Shown: one piece after another, positions 23,871 to 32,494 of the stretch
Numbering within the stretch: the stretch's first letter is position 1
Layout of the letters: each line of letters begins with the position of its first letter
Source of the DNA: Desulfovibrionaceae bacterium
Lineage (GTDB): Bacteria > Desulfobacterota > Desulfovibrionia > Desulfovibrionales > Desulfovibrionaceae
NCBI GenBank assembly: GCA_022510785.1
Contig: JAFLSV010000022.1
Location: forward strand, 1-33,579
DNA length: 33,579 nucleotides
Reading direction: 5' to 3'
Position numbers and translations under genes: made by a program
The notes under the pieces: generated by a model
What the model was told of the DNA's origin: nothing
The model's database searches: none
Seen by the model: only the letters and a program-made list of their open reading frames with translations

Positions 23871-23875
23871 GCGGC

Positions 23876-23903
23876 TTGACAGCGCGGCCCGGCTCTCTAT
23901 AAG
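23876..23903 (+). promoter_or_regulatory. Sigma-70 promoter of the amino-acid-binding protein gene
   Basis: TTGACA (23876-23881), 16-base spacer, TATAAG (23898-23903), 45 bases before ATG 23948. Both hexamers are near consensus. Confidence 0.65.
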
Positions 23904-23947
23904 GAAGGGCATTTGCATCAGTACCTTTTACCGAAGGAACGGTTTGT

Positions 23948-24691
23948 ATGAAGCGACTGTTGACGGCCCTGGCCCTGGCCATGACCATGCCTCTCGCTGC
24001 GGCCCACGCGGCCGGAGGCAAGGCTTTGGTGGTAGCCACCAACGCCACGTTTCCGCCCATGGAATTTGTGGATCTGGACAAAAATATCGTGGGCTATGAC
24101 ATGGACATCATTCAGGCCATCGCCGACGAGGCGGGCCTTGAGGTGACGTTCACGAACACCTCGTGGGACGGCATTTTCGCCACCCTCGACTCGCGCAACT
24201 GCGACATCATCGCGGCGGCGGTGACCATCACCCCGGAACGCGAAAAGCGCTACCTGTTCTCCGAGCCCTATTACAAGATGCGCCAGGCCGTGGTGGTTCC
24301 GGTTTCGTCCGACATCGCGAAAATGGACGATCTGGCGGGCAAGCGCGTGGGCGCGCAGATCGGCACCACGGGCGTGTTTGTGCTTCAGCGCGAAGCCCCC
24401 AAGGCGGAAATCGCCACCTATGACGACGTGGGCCTGGCCTTTGAAGACCTCAAGACCGGCCGTATCGACGCCGTGGCCTGCGATGACCCCGTGGCCGCCT
24501 ACTACGCCAACCGCAAGGAAGGCTATGACGGCGTCATGAAGGTGGGCTTCACGGCGGAAGCCGGCGAGGCCATGGGCTTTGTGTTCCGCCCCGACGACAC
24601 CGAACTGGCGGACAAGGTCAACGCCGGCCTGGCCGCCATCCGCGCCAACGGCAAGGAAAGGGCCATTCAGGTCAAGTGGTTCGGCGAGTAG
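23948..24691 (+). CDS. Periplasmic amino-acid-binding protein of an ABC importer (GlnH/ArtJ class)
   Basis: 247 residues with a signal peptide (MKRLLTALALAMTMPLAAAH, cut near AHA). The mature part has the family-3 solute-binding pattern: ALVVATNATFPPMEFVD, GYDMDIIQAIADEAGL, WDGIFATLDSRNCDIIAAAV, TITPEREKRYLFSEPYY, GKRVGAQIGTTG, and DAVACDDPVAAYYAN. The Arg of TPEREKRY and the Asp of ACDDPVA are the usual amino-acid ligands. No permease or ATPase gene is adjacent, so it is an orphan component. GAAGGAA lies before the ATG. Confidence 0.92.
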   Translation: MKRLLTALALAMTMPLAAAHAAGGKALVVATNATFPPMEFVDLDKNIVGYDMDIIQAIADEAGLEVTFTNTSWDGIFATLDSRNCDIIAAAVTITPEREKRYLFSEPYYKMRQAVVVPVSSDIAKMDDLAGKRVGAQIGTTGVFVLQREAPKAEIATYDDVGLAFEDLKTGRIDAVACDDPVAAYYANRKEGYDGVMKVGFTAEAGEAMGFVFRPDDTELADKVNAGLAAIRANGKERAIQVKWFGE

Positions 24692-24716
24692 GCCGCGTCT
24701 GTCAGCATGATCTCAT

Positions 24717-24747
24717 GGCCCCGGCCCATGGCGAATGGGCCGGGGTC
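24717..24747 (+). terminator. Strong GC hairpin after the binding-protein gene
   Basis: CCCCGGCCCAT (24719-24729) pairs with ATGGGCCGGGG (24735-24745) around a 5-base loop and can extend two more pairs. No T-run follows, so termination may be partial. It lies 25 bases after the stop. Confidence 0.55.
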
Positions 24748-24784
24748 ACCCGTCTGTCCCGCCCATACCCTGAATGAGGATGGC

Positions 24785-25234
24785 ATGAAGGCTTTGCGCA
24801 CACTCACGGCGTCAGTCATGATCACCGCATCATTCCTGCTTGCCGGGGCGCCTGCCCGCCCGGCCCTGGCCGGAGAGACCATGGACATACAAATCCTTGT
24901 GGACGGCGAGGCTCTGCCCGCCACTCTTGAGGACAATCCCACAAGCCGCGACTTCGCGTCCCTCTTCCCCCTGACCGTCACCATGAGGGACTACAACAGC
25001 ACGGAAAAAATCGGCGACCCGCCGCGCCGCCTGTCCACCGAAGGCGCGCCGGACGGCTTTGATCCCTCGGCGGGCGACATTGCCCTTTACGCTCCCTGGG
25101 GAAATCTTGTCCTCTACTACCGGGATTTTGTCTGGTCACGGGGGGCGATTCTTCTGGGGCGCATCACGTCGGGCGTGGACAAGCTGGCCGCCATGTCCGG
25201 CAGCTTTGACGTCACCTTTGAGCTGGCGCGCTGA
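24785..25234 (+). CDS. Exported cyclophilin-like fold protein
   Basis: 149 residues from ATG 24785, with GAGG 6 bases upstream; longer starts reach back across the hairpin and are unlikely. The N-terminus MKALRTLTASVMITASFLLA is a signal peptide with cleavage near ALAG. The remainder matches the cyclophilin_like group: LPATLEDNPTSRDFASLFPL, TMRDYNSTEKIGD, LPPRRL-like stretch, then SAGDIALYAPWGNLVLYYRD and ILLGRITSGVDKLA. Periplasmic, function not established. Confidence 0.8.
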   Translation: MKALRTLTASVMITASFLLAGAPARPALAGETMDIQILVDGEALPATLEDNPTSRDFASLFPLTVTMRDYNSTEKIGDPPRRLSTEGAPDGFDPSAGDIALYAPWGNLVLYYRDFVWSRGAILLGRITSGVDKLAAMSGSFDVTFELAR

Positions 25235-25276
25235 ACGCCCGGCCCCGCGCGGGGTTCTGGCCGGGGAAGACGCTCC

Positions 25277-27802
25277 ATGTTCACGACAGACTGGGCGAAG
25301 ACCACGCCGGAGGGAGAGCCCGGCATTTCGGTGCGCCAGCACTGCCATGCCGTGCGCTGCGTGGTGGAAGAGCTGCTGCGCCGCTTTCCGCATTTCGGTG
25401 CGGACAATGGCCTCACGCCGCAGCATGTGGCCTTTCTGGCCTTATCGCACGACACCGGCAAGATCTCCCTGGATTTTCTCCAAAAATGCCTTTCCTGGCT
25501 GCGCCGGGAAGGCCTGGAGCAGCAGGCGCGCAACGGCGGCTGGGCGGAACGCTATACACGCTGGCATCCCGCCATTTCCCAGCAGAGTTTGCAGATATTC
25601 CTGCAACATTGCGGGCATGACCTGCGAAGCGCCTATTACTGGGCGGCGGTGGCGGGCGCCCACCACGGCCAGCTGCTGGCAAACGGCTCGGCGCGCCCAT
25701 GCCGCCCCACGCCAAGCGAAAACACACTGGAGGACAGGCGCCAGGCCTGCCTGACGGAGTTCTGGGAAGCGTGCGGCCGGCCGACCCTGCCCCCGGTGGA
25801 CGGGGACGATCCGCGCCTGTGGAGCGTGGCCGGGCTGATAACCCTGGCTGACTGGCTGGGTTCGGACGAGGCCTTTTTTCCGCCGGATCGGGAATTGCCG
25901 GAAGAGGAGCTGCGCCGCGCCGCCGGGCAGGCTGTGGCCGCCGCCGGCCTGGGCCTGCCGCCCGTGAAAGCGGGACTGGGCTTTACCGACATCTTTCCCG
26001 GCAAGACGCCCTGCCCCATGCAGACGGACTGCGCGGAAGCCATCACCTCCCCCGGCGTCTATGTGCTGGAAGCGCCCATGGGCATGGGCAAGACCGAGGC
26101 CGCCCTGTGGGCCGCCTACCACCTCCTGCGCGAGGGACAGGCCCAGGGGATTTACTTCGCCCTGCCCACCCAAGCCACCAGCAACCGCATATTTTCCCGT
26201 CTGGCGGACTTTGCCCGGAGCATCTGCCCGGAGGCGGCCCAGGCGCAGCTCATCCATGCCAATGCCTGGCTGTGCGAGGACATCAAGACCCTGTCCGCCC
26301 CCGGCACGGCGGATCCTCCTCCCCATGGACAGCCGCTGCGCCCTGACGGCTTGTGGTTCAACACGTCCCGCCGCGCGCTCTTCGCCCCCTTCGGCGCGGG
26401 CACGGTGGATCAGGCGCTGCTGGCCGTGCTGGCTGTCAGGCACTTTCCCCTGCGCCGCTTCGCCCTCAGCCGCAAGGTGGTCATCCTGGACGAGGTACAC
26501 AGCTATGATGTCTACACGGGCACACTCATCCGCTGCCTGTGCCGGGAACTGAAACAGCTGGGCTGCACGGTCATCATCCTCTCGGCCACACTCACGGAAT
26601 CCGCGCGCCGCAAACTGCTGGACGAAGCGGACGATGGTGACGAAGACATGCGCGCTCCATACCCGCGCCTGACGGGCCGCGCGAACGGCACAGCCCTTGC
26701 CCCGCGCACACCGCCCGCCCCGCCGGACAAAGAGATATGCGTCACGCACGCCCGGACGGACGAAGCCCGCCGGGAGGCTCTCGGGCTGGCTTCCCGCGGG
26801 GCGCAGGTGCTCTGGGTCTGCGACACGGTGGACAGCGCGCAGCAAACCTTCCAGGATCTGAAACAGCTCCGCGGCGGGGCCGGCGTCAGGCTGGGGTTGC
26901 TGCATTCGCGCTTTCCCTTCTACCAGCGCGCCGCTCTGGAACAATACTGGATGGATCGCTTCAGCCCGGCGGGACAGCGCGACGGCGGGGCCATTCTGGT
27001 ATCCACGCAGATTGTGGAGCAGAGCGTTGATCTGGATGCGGACGCCCTCTTTTCCGAACTGGCTCCCACGGACATGCTCCTGCAACGCCTGGGCCGCCTC
27101 TGGCGGCACCAGCGCACGGATCGTCCCGTGCCGGCCCCCCTGTTCTGCCTGCTGGACGAGGAAGCCCCGCTCGGGGAGCTGCGCGGCATGGATGCCAGGG
27201 CCATTAAACTGGCCCTCGGGGCCAAGGGGCATGTCTACAGGCCCTGGGTCTTGCTGCGCAGCCTCGAACAGTGGGCCGGCCTGGAACACCTGTCCCTGCC
27301 CTCCGGCATCAGACGGCTCCTGGCCGACACCTATGCGCCGGCGGACTGTCCCCCGGCATGGCAGGAGCTGGAGGAGGAACAACGGGGAGAGGATCTGGCC
27401 GCGCAGACCATTGCCCATATGGGAACCAATATCTGGAAACAGTCGCTTGATGATGCTACAGTTCCTGGTACGCGGCTTTCCGATCATGAAGAGTATACCC
27501 TTGTTCTCTGCACAGCGGATGAGGGCGGCAGCCTCAGCCTTCTGGAAGGAGGTTGCCCCGTGCGGCCGGGCACGCCCGCGCTGGCCACGGCCAGGGTTCT
27601 GCACCGCAATACCATCCGGATGGCGGACTGGCATTTCATACCGCGAAAGCGGCCACGGGACGCGCGTCTCGCCCCCTTCCACATTGACGGGCGCATCCTC
27701 GTGCGGAAGGACGGCACGGCCGACGCGCCGGGTCTCAAGGCGGACCGCCGCCTGATATGGGATGCTGAGCTGGGGCTTGCGGTGCGAAAGGAGGTTCCAT
27801 GA
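25277..27802 (+). CDS. cas3: CRISPR-associated helicase/nuclease Cas3 (type I-E)
   Basis: Recruited by Cascade to unwind and degrade target DNA. 841 residues. HD nuclease domain: QHCHAV, SHDTGK (H58, D59) and GAHHGQ. Superfamily-2 helicase: APMGMGKTEAALWAAYHLL (Walker A, ~266), ALPTQATSNRIFSRL (Ia), VVILDEVHSYD (DEVH, ~405), LSATLT (III), LLHSRFPFYQR, VSTQIVEQSVDLDADALF (V) and QRLGRLWRH (VI, ~602). The C-terminal accessory domain is present. All catalytic motifs seem intact. First gene of the cas operon; its stop overlaps the start of cse1 (ATGA). Confidence 0.96.
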   Translation: MFTTDWAKTTPEGEPGISVRQHCHAVRCVVEELLRRFPHFGADNGLTPQHVAFLALSHDTGKISLDFLQKCLSWLRREGLEQQARNGGWAERYTRWHPAISQQSLQIFLQHCGHDLRSAYYWAAVAGAHHGQLLANGSARPCRPTPSENTLEDRRQACLTEFWEACGRPTLPPVDGDDPRLWSVAGLITLADWLGSDEAFFPPDRELPEEELRRAAGQAVAAAGLGLPPVKAGLGFTDIFPGKTPCPMQTDCAEAITSPGVYVLEAPMGMGKTEAALWAAYHLLREGQAQGIYFALPTQATSNRIFSRLADFARSICPEAAQAQLIHANAWLCEDIKTLSAPGTADPPPHGQPLRPDGLWFNTSRRALFAPFGAGTVDQALLAVLAVRHFPLRRFALSRKVVILDEVHSYDVYTGTLIRCLCRELKQLGCTVIILSATLTESARRKLLDEADDGDEDMRAPYPRLTGRANGTALAPRTPPAPPDKEICVTHARTDEARREALGLASRGAQVLWVCDTVDSAQQTFQDLKQLRGGAGVRLGLLHSRFPFYQRAALEQYWMDRFSPAGQRDGGAILVSTQIVEQSVDLDADALFSELAPTDMLLQRLGRLWRHQRTDRPVPAPLFCLLDEEAPLGELRGMDARAIKLALGAKGHVYRPWVLLRSLEQWAGLEHLSLPSGIRRLLADTYAPADCPPAWQELEEEQRGEDLAAQTIAHMGTNIWKQSLDDATVPGTRLSDHEEYTLVLCTADEGGSLSLLEGGCPVRPGTPALATARVLHRNTIRMADWHFIPRKRPRDARLAPFHIDGRILVRKDGTADAPGLKADRRLIWDAELGLAVRKEVP

Positions 27803-29367
27803 ATCTTGCCTTTGACCCCTGGATTCCCTGTACCTGCCGCAACGGGGCAATGCGCCGGGCCTCGCTGCTCCAATGCCTCACGGAAGGGGAGCTTGCGGAT
27901 CTGGCCGTGCGCCCTCACGAACGGGTGGCGCTCATGCGCCTCTTCCTGTGCGTGGCCTGCGCCGCGCTGGGCATCCCCAAGGACTATATGGCCTGGCAGA
28001 CCTGCCGGGAACGCCTTCCCGAGGCCGCCAGGCGCTACCTTGAGCAGTGGCGGGACAGCTTTGAACTCTTTCATCCGGAAAAACCCTTCCTGCAGGTGGC
28101 GGGCCTGCGCGGCGCCGCCAAACCGGCGGCAAAAAAGTCCACGGACAGCGATGCGGAGGCTGGAGGGCCAAAGCCGACCTCCAAGCTGGATTTCGCCCTG
28201 GCCACGGGCAATAATTCCACACTGTTCGATCACGAGGCCCTCAATCCGCACCGTGCGGCCGCCGAACCGGAAAAGCTGGCGCTGGATCTGCTGACCTTCC
28301 AGATGTTCAGCCCCGCGGGAACGATCAGCATCGTCACCTGGAACGGGCAGACCTCGGGCAAAAGTTCCAGCGACGCCCCCTGCGCTCCCGCTTCCATGCT
28401 GCACAGCTGCGTGCGGGGAGCGGATCTGCCGGAAACCGTGTGGCTGAATCTTCTTTCCGCCGAGGATCTGCGCGATTATGCCGCACTGACCCCCGGCGAG
28501 GACGGATGGCAGGGCAGACCCCTGTGGGAAATGTTCCCCGCCGGGCCAGATGACAAAGGCCCCGTCCACAACGCCACGCGCACCTTCATCGGCCGGCTGG
28601 TGCCGCTGTCGCGCGCCATTTGGCTGCGCGGGGACGGGGTCATGCTGTTGGGCGACGGCCTGACCTACCCCACTTTCAGCAAGGGCGAATTTCCCCCGGA
28701 ACCCAGCGCCGCCGTTGTTGTGCGCAAGGGGAAAAAGGACGCTGAAGAACTCACGGTTCTGGGCGTCCAGCCCGGCAAGGCCCTCTGGCGGCAGCTGCAC
28801 GCCCTGACCGTGCGGCGCGCGGCGGAAAATCCGGGCGGCTGCCTGGCCCTTGCCCATGTGGATGACGCCGAAGGCGCGGACTTGGTGGTCGGAGGACTGG
28901 CTCGCGATCAGGCCAGCGTCATTGACGCCGTGGAATCCGTCTTTCATGTGCCCGCGGCCATGCTCCGCGAAGAAGGGCACGACCTCTATGAGCATGAAGT
29001 GCGCAAAGCCGAGGAGGTGGACGGGGCACTGGGTTCAGCCATGAAGGACTGGAGCGCTGTTCTGGACGGCGGCCATCGGAGCGGAGCGTGCGCCAGACTG
29101 CGCGCCCAGGCCTCCCGCGACTACTGGAGCACGGTGGAGGGCGAGCTGCCCCTGCTTCTGGCGGCACTGGACGCGCTGGGCACGGATGACTATCCGCGCC
29201 GCAGGGAAAAGTGGCGAAAAATGCTGCGCACCAGCGCCCTCAGCGCCTACACCACGGCCTGCCGGGGCGACGGCGAGCGCCAGCTGAGGGCCTTTGCGGC
29301 GGGGAAAAAGACATTGCTCGCCAGAGCGGCCAAAACCTTGGAACTCCACAAGGAGGAAGAAGCATGA
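27799..29367 (+). CDS. cse1: Cascade large subunit Cse1/Cas8e
   Basis: 522 residues; PAM recognition and Cas3 recruitment in the type I-E effector. It begins MNLAFDPWIPCTCRNGAMRR, the usual Cse1 opening (NL..dpWIPv), followed by SLLQCLTEGELADL, FELFHPEKPFLQVAG, and a C-terminal four-helix region. Residues 110-130 carry an acidic/Lys-rich loop. AAAGGAGG precedes the ATG, inside the cas3 end, and the stop overlaps cse2 (ATGA). Confidence 0.94.
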   Translation: MNLAFDPWIPCTCRNGAMRRASLLQCLTEGELADLAVRPHERVALMRLFLCVACAALGIPKDYMAWQTCRERLPEAARRYLEQWRDSFELFHPEKPFLQVAGLRGAAKPAAKKSTDSDAEAGGPKPTSKLDFALATGNNSTLFDHEALNPHRAAAEPEKLALDLLTFQMFSPAGTISIVTWNGQTSGKSSSDAPCAPASMLHSCVRGADLPETVWLNLLSAEDLRDYAALTPGEDGWQGRPLWEMFPAGPDDKGPVHNATRTFIGRLVPLSRAIWLRGDGVMLLGDGLTYPTFSKGEFPPEPSAAVVVRKGKKDAEELTVLGVQPGKALWRQLHALTVRRAAENPGGCLALAHVDDAEGADLVVGGLARDQASVIDAVESVFHVPAAMLREEGHDLYEHEVRKAEEVDGALGSAMKDWSAVLDGGHRSGACARLRAQASRDYWSTVEGELPLLLAALDALGTDDYPRRREKWRKMLRTSALSAYTTACRGDGERQLRAFAAGKKTLLARAAKTLELHKEEEA

Positions 29368-29882
29368 CCCTCATGGAGTTTTTGCTGAAAAACAGGGAAA
29401 ACCGGGGCCTGCTCGCCACCCTGCGCCAGGGGCTGGTGCCGGCCACGGAGACGCGGGCCTGGCCCTGGCTGGGGCGCTTCGACGGCATCGGCCAGACACC
29501 CCGTGCCCGCGCCGTGCGCACGGTGGCGGGCCTTTTCGGCCACCACCCCGAAAACTGCGACTCCGGCAACATGGGGGATACCTGCCGTGAGTTCTGCCGC
29601 GGCACGGACGAAGATCCCGGCAAAGCAACAGATACCCCGGGCCCCGTGGGCCGCAGGTTCGGCTGGCTGCTGGCCGCCGACGCCGAGGAAATAGGCGACC
29701 GGGTGACCCGCATTGTGCTCTACGCCAAAAGCAAGGGCATTCCTGTCAACTACGCGCAGCTGCAAAAAGACCTGGAGAGGTGGCCCAGAGCGCGCGAGGC
29801 ATGGGCCGGCGCCTTCTGGGCGGCGACACAGGCGAAAGGACACGCGCAGGACAAAGACGCGGATGAGGGGATGGCGTCATGA
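29364..29882 (+). CDS. cse2: Cascade small subunit Cse2/CasB
   Basis: 172 residues from ATG 29364, chosen for the GGAGGAAGAA ribosome site and ATGA overlap with cse1. Cse2-type all-helical pattern: an N-terminal ENRGLLATLRQG, then ARAVRTVAGLFGHHP, GRRFGWLLAADAEEIGDRVT and VNYAQLQKDLERW. Two copies bind along the crRNA belly of Cascade. Its stop overlaps cas6e (ATGA). Confidence 0.92.
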   Translation: MTLMEFLLKNRENRGLLATLRQGLVPATETRAWPWLGRFDGIGQTPRARAVRTVAGLFGHHPENCDSGNMGDTCREFCRGTDEDPGKATDTPGPVGRRFGWLLAADAEEIGDRVTRIVLYAKSKGIPVNYAQLQKDLERWPRAREAWAGAFWAATQAKGHAQDKDADEGMAS

Positions 29883-30505
29883 CCTGGCTGGCCCGCGCAA
29901 CCCTCGGCAAGGACGATATGGCGGCCTGCCGCCTGCTGGACAATTACGACTGGCACAAGGCCGCGTGGCAGTGCTTTCCCGGCATGCCCGACGCGGACAG
30001 GGACTTTCTGCTGCGGCTGGACTGGCAGGAGAACGGCTGCCAGGTCTACATCCTTTCCGGCCCCGAACCTGTGCGGCCCGGCTGGTGTCCTGCCCCCGGC
30101 TGGGAAGTGAAGGAAATCGCCCCCGGTTTTCTGCGGCATGAACGCTACCGCTTTGACCTGCTGGCCAACCCCACGCGCAAGCTGGTGGTACGCGACACGG
30201 AGGGAAAACGGCGTAAAAATGGCCGGCGCGTGCCCCTGCTGCATGAGGACGAGCAGCGCCGCTGGCTGGAAGGCAAGGGCCGCCAGCATGGCTTTTGCCT
30301 GGAAGACGGCGTGCCCCTGACCGTGGAGCCGGCCCGGCGGCATCCCTTCCTGCGCCAGGGCACCAGCGGCCTGCATGTGGGCGTGCGCTTCCGCGGCGTT
30401 CTTTCCGTGACGGACAGGGAGCTTTTTGCTGCCGCCTTCCGCAAGGGTGTGGGCAGCGCCAAGGGCTTCGGCTTTGGCATGCTGCTTCTGCAACCCATTT
30501 TCTAA
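29879..30505 (+). CDS. cas6e: crRNA-processing endonuclease Cas6e/CasE
   Basis: 208 residues. Cleaves the repeat RNA at the base of its hairpin and stays on the crRNA 3' handle. NYDWHKAAWQCFPG places the general-base histidine at residue 26, the same position as in E. coli CasE; ANPTRKLV, RVPLLHEDEQRRWLEGKG and the C-terminal glycine-rich VGSAKGFGFGMLLLQP are family features. Located between cse2 and cas7e, whereas in E. coli it follows cas5e. Confidence 0.93.
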   Translation: MTWLARATLGKDDMAACRLLDNYDWHKAAWQCFPGMPDADRDFLLRLDWQENGCQVYILSGPEPVRPGWCPAPGWEVKEIAPGFLRHERYRFDLLANPTRKLVVRDTEGKRRKNGRRVPLLHEDEQRRWLEGKGRQHGFCLEDGVPLTVEPARRHPFLRQGTSGLHVGVRFRGVLSVTDRELFAAAFRKGVGSAKGFGFGMLLLQPIF

Positions 30506-30536
30506 CCCGGCATACACACCATAGAAGGATATCTCC

Positions 30537-31574
30537 ATGCGACATCTTGAACTGCACATCCTCCAGTCTGTGCCCGTGGCCTGCCTCAACCGCGATGATT
30601 TCGGCTCGCCCAAGACGGCCGTGTTCGGCAACGCGCCGCGCGCCCGCGTCTCCAGCCAGTGCTGGAAGCGCGCCATCCGCAAGCTGATGGCGGAAGAATC
30701 GCCGCAGCGCTTTGCCGGCCACCGCACCCGCCTGTTCCTCGAACCCCTGCGTGACAGGCTGGCTCAGCGCGGTCTTTCCCCGGAAGACGCGCGGCAGGGC
30801 GCTGAAAAACTGGGCGAGGCCCTCGCCAAACTGGACGACAAGTCACCCGCGCGGGTGAAAACCCTTTTTTTCTGCTCGCCCAAAGAGCTGGATGACCTGG
30901 CCGCCGCGTATGCGGAAACCAGGGATCCCAAAAAGGCCATAAAAACACTGGGGAAAAAACTGCCCGGGGACGCCGCCGACATTGCCCTGTTCGGCCGCAT
31001 GGTCGCCAGCGATCACACATTGACACTGGAAGGCGCGGCCATGTTCAGCCATGCCCTGTCCACCCACCGCATGTCGAATGAAATCGACTTCTTTTCCGCC
31101 GTGGACGACCTCAAGCAGGAGGATGCCGAAGACGCCGGAGCGGGCATGGCGGGCACGCTGGAGTTCAATTCCGCCACCTACTACCGCTTCGCGGCCCTGA
31201 ACCTCGACATGCTGGAAGATGCCAGGCATCTCGGCGGCCTCAGCCCCGAGGAACGGCGGGAGGTAGTCCGCATGTTTGTCCGCGCCACGCTCACAGCCAT
31301 GCCCGCCGCGCGGCACAATTCCATGCACGCCGCCACTCTGCCCTTTTTTGTGCTGGCCGTTGTGCGGGAAAAGGGGCATCCCGTGCAGCTCGTCAACGCT
31401 TTTGAGGAGCCTGTGTGGACAAGGGGCGGCCTGGCCGGGGAATCACGCCGCAAACTGGAAGAGGAATACACCCGGCTTGCGTCCACATGGGGCATGGAGG
31501 CCGCGGCCGAGTGCCGCATGCCCGACATGCCGCTTGCCCAGCTGCTGGACAGGGTGACTCAGTATGTGCGCTGA
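30537..31574 (+). CDS. cas7e: Cascade backbone subunit Cas7e/Cse4/CasC
   Basis: 345 residues. Six copies form the crRNA-binding backbone. ELHILQSVPVACLNRDDFGS, PKTAVFGNAPRARVSSQCWK (RNA-binding start), IALFGRMVASD, AAMFSHALSTHRMSNEIDFF, and FNSATYYRFAALNLDML are typical of Cas7e. AAGGA lies 8 bases before the ATG; 31 bases separate it from cas6e, the only non-overlapping joint in the operon. Confidence 0.95.
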   Translation: MRHLELHILQSVPVACLNRDDFGSPKTAVFGNAPRARVSSQCWKRAIRKLMAEESPQRFAGHRTRLFLEPLRDRLAQRGLSPEDARQGAEKLGEALAKLDDKSPARVKTLFFCSPKELDDLAAAYAETRDPKKAIKTLGKKLPGDAADIALFGRMVASDHTLTLEGAAMFSHALSTHRMSNEIDFFSAVDDLKQEDAEDAGAGMAGTLEFNSATYYRFAALNLDMLEDARHLGGLSPEERREVVRMFVRATLTAMPAARHNSMHAATLPFFVLAVVREKGHPVQLVNAFEEPVWTRGGLAGESRRKLEEEYTRLASTWGMEAAAECRMPDMPLAQLLDRVTQYVR

Positions 31575-32295
31575 CGCGGCCTGCCTGGCCCTGCGCCTGG
31601 AAGGCCCCTTGCAGTCCTGGGGCACGACGAGCCAGTTCAACCAGCGCGGCACAGGACTGCTGCCCTCGCGCAGCGCGGTCATGGGACTGATCTGCGCGGC
31701 CCTGGGCCTGCCCCGCGGCTCCGAAAAGGAACGGGACTGGCTTGCCCGCTGCGCCGGCCTGCACATGAAGGCCGTGGCCGTGCCGCGCCCGGTCAGGGAA
31801 GCGGCGCCGGGACGAAATCGCGCTGCGGATGACCGGAAGCTCTCGAACCGACGCAGGGAACTCGCCGTGCGGCGGCTGGAGGATTACCACACCGTGCTGG
31901 ATACCCCCAAGGCGGGAGGGGGAAGCAAAGATTGCCACATCACCATCCGCCAGTACCTGCTGGACGCCGCCTTTTGCGTCTTCCTTTCCGGAGAGCGCCC
32001 TGTGCTGGAGCGGGCGGCGGCGGCCCTGCAGGATCCGGTCTGGGGCCTGTGGCTGGGGCGCAAGTGCTGCATTCCATCGGCCCCGGTGTTTGCCGGTTTT
32101 TTCGACACGGAGGATGAGGCCCTGCGGCAATGCCTGCCGCGCCCCCTCAGCGAACTGGTCTGGGAGGAAGACGCGCCTTCCTTCCATGCGGGCGAGGACA
32201 GCGTGCCGGACATACCGGTCTCTTTCGCTTCCTCCTCCCGGCAGTTCAGCCTGCGGCGCATCACACGGCACCAGGGGATGCGTCATGCGCCTTGA
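31564..32295 (+). CDS. cas5e: Cascade subunit Cas5e/CasD
   Basis: 243 residues; caps the crRNA 5' handle. LALRLEGPLQSWGTTSQFNQ, RGTGLLPSRSAVMGLICAAL, MKAVAVPRPVREA, RRLEDYHTVLDTPKA, DCHITIRQYLLDAAFCVFLS and LWLGRKCCIPSAPVFAGFF are the standard Cas5e features. It overlaps cas7e by 11 bases and the cas1 fragment by 11 bases. Complete. Confidence 0.94.
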   Translation: MCADAACLALRLEGPLQSWGTTSQFNQRGTGLLPSRSAVMGLICAALGLPRGSEKERDWLARCAGLHMKAVAVPRPVREAAPGRNRAADDRKLSNRRRELAVRRLEDYHTVLDTPKAGGGSKDCHITIRQYLLDAAFCVFLSGERPVLERAAAALQDPVWGLWLGRKCCIPSAPVFAGFFDTEDEALRQCLPRPLSELVWEEDAPSFHAGEDSVPDIPVSFASSSRQFSLRRITRHQGMRHAP

Positions 32296-32494
32296 CTCGG
32301 AAGTCATCCCCATCAAGGAACGCAGTTCCATGCTGTTCCTGCGCTATGGCCGTCTGGATGTGGAAGATGGCGCGCTCGTGCTGGTGGACGAGAACGGCAC
32401 GCGCATGCAGATTCCGCTTGGCGGGCTGGCGTGCCTGCTCCTGGAACCGGGAACCACCGTCACCCACAGGCATTCCCCACCCGCGTGGGGATGA
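32285..32494 (+). pseudogene. cas1: cas1 fragment fused into the first CRISPR repeat
   Basis: Starts at ATG 32285, overlapping cas5e. It reads MRLDSEVIPIKERSSMLFLR and then DGALVLVDENGTR, IPLGGLACLLLEPGTTVTH, matching the first ~61 residues of Cas1e (E. coli LEPGTRVSHA). Homology stops at H61 (32465-32467); the next bases enter the first repeat at 32470, giving a 69-codon ORF whose last residues, HSPPAWG, are repeat-encoded. The catalytic Glu/His/Asp sites of Cas1 (about residues 140-220) and the whole of cas2 are absent. The integrase can therefore not be made here. Confidence 0.92.

Noticed and set aside
25442..27850. Long minus-strand ORF of about 800 residues
   Set aside because: Shadow of cas3, which has all HD and helicase motifs on the plus strand.
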